Assembly (NCBI GenBank): GCA_947168865.1
Contig: CAMVNN010000036.1
Location: forward strand, 1 to 7,245
Direction: 5' to 3'
Length of the DNA stretch: 7,245 nucleotides
From: an uncultured Bacillota bacterium
Lineage (GTDB): Bacteria; Bacillota_I; Bacilli_A; RF39; UBA660
Of this stretch, positions 4,854 to 7,245 are shown piece by piece. Within the stretch, counting starts at the first letter, position 1. Each line of letters opens with the position of its first letter. Position numbers and translations under genes: made by a program. The notes beneath the pieces are model-generated. The model saw only the letters and a program-made list of their open reading frames with translations. It had not been told where the DNA came from and did not search any database.

Positions 4854-7245
4854 ATGAAGAAAATAAAAAAGCTTATAGTGTTTTTATTTGCAAGCTTAAT
4901 TTTTTTGTTTGCATCATGCCAAGAGGCTTCGACTAGTGATGAGAGAGTTGAGTTGACATATGATATGATTGTTAGACCAGGTTTTGTTAAATACACTGGT
5001 AGTGAAATTGTATTTGATTCAACCCAAATAGAAGTTAGATATAATGGATATACATATTATTTAAATGAAGATTTTACTGCATCTTATCAAAATAATGTTA
5101 GTGTTGGTATTGCAACTTTAATTGTTACTATGAATGAAAACCATAAAGTTTTAAAAGGAAGTGCTACAACTACCTTCGAAATAACTTCACTAGGATTAAT
5201 CAATGTAAATACAATTGCACAAGCTAAAGAGAAGCTTTTAGATGAAGCATATAGTGGAGTGGTATTAAAAAGTCTTGATTCCTCAAATGGTAGTGACTTT
5301 GTTGTATCTGAAGATGATGAAATTTTAATTCCACAAGGTAAACGATTCATAATTGGGAATGGTAACATATATCCTTTCTATAATTATGGTACGATTAAAG
5401 CTTATGGTTCACTTAGCTTAGGTTATTCAAGTTACACATATATTTATAATTTGGGTAATATTGAATGTCATGGTTCTGTTGAAATTTCTGGCGCTAGAAT
5501 TTTTAATAGTGGTGTTTTCTTAAGTGAAAAAACAATTTTAAATTATGGTCAAGTTTATACAAATTCAGAGCTTAATATTAATACAGTAAAAGATATAAAT
5601 CATTGGTATTCTGAATGTATTGTTAGAAAAGAGATTAAGGATGATGATATTAATTTAGAATCAATGGATTTGACATATACTGGCAAAGAAATAACACCTA
5701 TTGCTAAATATTCTTTAAACAATAATTCTGCTAGTTTAAGATTTACTTATGAAAATAACATTAATGCAGGTCTTGCAACTGTTAGAATAAAAGTAGCCTT
5801 AGATGATTATAATTATTTTAGCAAGAATGAAATCGTTAAAACTTTTGAAATAAAGAGGGCTTCTATTATAGTTAAATCTGAAGAAGAATTGATTCAATAT
5901 CATAATGATCCGAATTATGATACGTATGAAATGATTGGTCCTTTAGAACTTAATCAAGATTTTAAACTAGAAAATGATGAAACTTTAATTTCTAAGTATA
6001 GTTTAACCATTAATTCAAAATTTGAAAATAATGGAACTATTGATTTTTATAAATTATATCTAAATAATAATTTTAATAATAATGGAACATTAAGCTATAG
6101 TTATGGAGAAATTGTTTCACAAAAATCAATTATTAATAGTGGTATTATAATAGCCAAAAGTATTGAGTCTAATGAAATTATTAATAGTGGAAAAATTGAT
6201 GTTGCATGTTTAAATATGACTGAAAATTCTAAATTAGAGAATAGTTTTGAATTAAATATAGGTTCCTTGTATTCAAAATCAAAATTAGATGGTACTTCAA
6301 TATTAAATTATGGAACTATCACTAATTCTTCAGAATTAGTATATATCAATAAAGAAGCTTCATTTACAAATAATGGTATTTTTGAAAATACAGGTAATAT
6401 TTATTTGGATAAAGAACTTGGATTTGAATGTAATAATTCATTTGTAAAAAAGGATTTAGCAACATGTGTAATTGATTTAGAGTATGATGAAATATTATAT
6501 GATATGTTGCCTCATAAGCCATCATTTACTGTCAACGGAGAAAATGTTAATTCTTTAGTTAATAAAGAATATAAGTTTGAAAATGAGGTATCTCAATGTA
6601 TTAGTGTTGGGTTATATGAATTAGTAATAACATCAAATACTGAATTTTCTAAATACTATGGTAGTACTTCTAAAAATTATCAAATTTTAAGTACTACTAC
6701 GACTATTTCTTCTCAATATGAGTTTAAAAATAAAGGAAATAATGCAAATTGGTCAGGATTTATAATTGAAAAAAATTTAGAATTATCAAAATTTGATTTA
6801 ACTATTTATTCTAATCAATATTTGGACACAAATGGATATACTATATCTTTATTAACATCATCTAGTATTACTAATTTAGGAAATATTAATATTAAAGAAG
6901 CAAATACAGATAAAACAAATTCTAAAGAAGCACTTATTATTTATAATAATTGCAAAATAATTAATAAAAAAGAAATTGCAAATGATGGAATTATTATGAT
7001 TAAATATGGTGTCTCTAGAATAGATAATAATGGAATTATTACTGGTTCTGGTACTATTTATACATATGAGGATGCAAGCTTAGAATCAGAGACTAATACA
7101 ATTTATATTAGACAAAATCTAAGATTTGCTGAAAATGTTTCTTTAGAATATCAAGATGTTTTATATGATAATACAATCAAAAATCCTAAGGTATTAGCAC
7201 ATGTTGGAGAACTAAATTTAGATGATGACTATTTCAATATTCAAT
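4854..7245 (+). CDS. Large modular surface lipoprotein (3' partial): Ig-like and beta-solenoid repeats
   Basis: The frame is open from ATG 4854 to the right edge, giving 797 residues with no stop. The start has a good Shine-Dalgarno (AAAGGGG 4840-4846, 7-nt spacing). The N-terminus is a lipoprotein signal: lysines at 2-6, a hydrophobic core 7-20, then FASC with the lipidated cysteine at C22. The mature protein should sit on the outer face of the membrane. It alternates Ig-like strands-only domains (about 32-111, 266-335, 538-612 and from 762) with solenoid-like blocks (about 115-258, 336-537 and 613-760). The Ig-like units show the pattern Tyr-Thr-Gly-Lys, then Asn-Asn near Gly-x-Ala-Thr, ending Phe-Glu-Ile. 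The solenoid blocks repeat short turns such as ILNYGTI, IINSGKI and FTNNGIF about every 20 residues, as in right-handed beta-helices. This looks like an adhesin or glycan-binding scaffold; I saw no catalytic motif. The exact family is unknown to me. Confidence 0.85.
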   Translation, partial: MKKIKKLIVFLFASLIFLFASCQEASTSDERVELTYDMIVRPGFVKYTGSEIVFDSTQIEVRYNGYTYYLNEDFTASYQNNVSVGIATLIVTMNENHKVLKGSATTTFEITSLGLINVNTIAQAKEKLLDEAYSGVVLKSLDSSNGSDFVVSEDDEILIPQGKRFIIGNGNIYPFYNYGTIKAYGSLSLGYSSYTYIYNLGNIECHGSVEISGARIFNSGVFLSEKTILNYGQVYTNSELNINTVKDINHWYSECIVRKEIKDDDINLESMDLTYTGKEITPIAKYSLNNNSASLRFTYENNINAGLATVRIKVALDDYNYFSKNEIVKTFEIKRASIIVKSEEELIQYHNDPNYDTYEMIGPLELNQDFKLENDETLISKYSLTINSKFENNGTIDFYKLYLNNNFNNNGTLSYSYGEIVSQKSIINSGIIIAKSIESNEIINSGKIDVACLNMTENSKLENSFELNIGSLYSKSKLDGTSILNYGTITNSSELVYINKEASFTNNGIFENTGNIYLDKELGFECNNSFVKKDLATCVIDLEYDEILYDMLPHKPSFTVNGENVNSLVNKEYKFENEVSQCISVGLYELVITSNTEFSKYYGSTSKNYQILSTTTTISSQYEFKNKGNNANWSGFIIEKNLELSKFDLTIYSNQYLDTNGYTISLLTSSSITNLGNINIKEANTDKTNSKEALIIYNNCKIINKKEIANDGIIMIKYGVSRIDNNGIITGSGTIYTYEDASLESETNTIYIRQNLRFAENVSLEYQDVLYDNTIKNPKVLAHVGELNLDDDYFNIQ

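Noticed and set aside
5087..5368. 93-codon reverse-strand ORF inside the lipoprotein gene
   Set aside because: It is antisense to a long open frame with a clear start, signal peptide and repeat structure. It has no ribosome binding site or recognisable product.
1..7245. Mycoplasma-type genetic code (TGA as Trp)
   Set aside because: All genes use TGG for Trp, no in-frame TGA occurs in the intact genes, and the repaired HTH gene ends at TGA.

Overview
The window is very AT-rich, with codons ending mostly in A or T, strong purine-rich Shine-Dalgarno sites and U-tract terminators. Trp is TGG and TGA acts as a stop (the broken HTH gene ends on one). This fits a low-GC Bacillota/Bacilli-type genome, possibly an uncultured gut lineage near the Mollicutes, that uses the standard bacterial code rather than the Mycoplasma code. 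The lineage is inferred from composition and gene style only.

Layout. (1) 1-207: the 3' end of an unrecognised gene, then a 22-codon GC-rich ORF that looks like the remnant of a small protein. (2) 310-2002: a MATE-family efflux gene. Its leader carries an intrinsic-terminator-like hairpin placed directly before the ribosome binding site, and a 19-codon leader ORF runs through that hairpin. A small folded patch and a strong terminator follow the gene. (3) 2003-2329: no protein gene. It holds a GC-richer, multi-stem candidate structured RNA (about 2017-2165), then the promoter and operator of the next gene. (4) 2330-2619: a small Xre/HTH regulator broken by a one-base deletion. Its palindromic operator overlaps the -10 box. 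(5) 2677-4762: mnmA (tRNA 2-thiouridylase) and an SDR oxidoreductase 26 bp downstream, probably one operon, ended by a clear terminator. (6) 4764-7245: a well-formed promoter and a long lipoprotein ORF that runs off the window. It alternates Ig-like domains with Asn/Gly-rich beta-solenoid blocks.

How the parts relate. The window is a series of separately transcribed units and not a single pathway. The most interesting parts are the probable attenuator before the efflux pump, the unassigned structured RNA, and the modular surface lipoprotein. The frameshifted HTH gene and the GC-rich remnant show decay and turnover between the core genes. No CRISPR array, tRNA, rRNA, insertion sequence or replication origin was seen.
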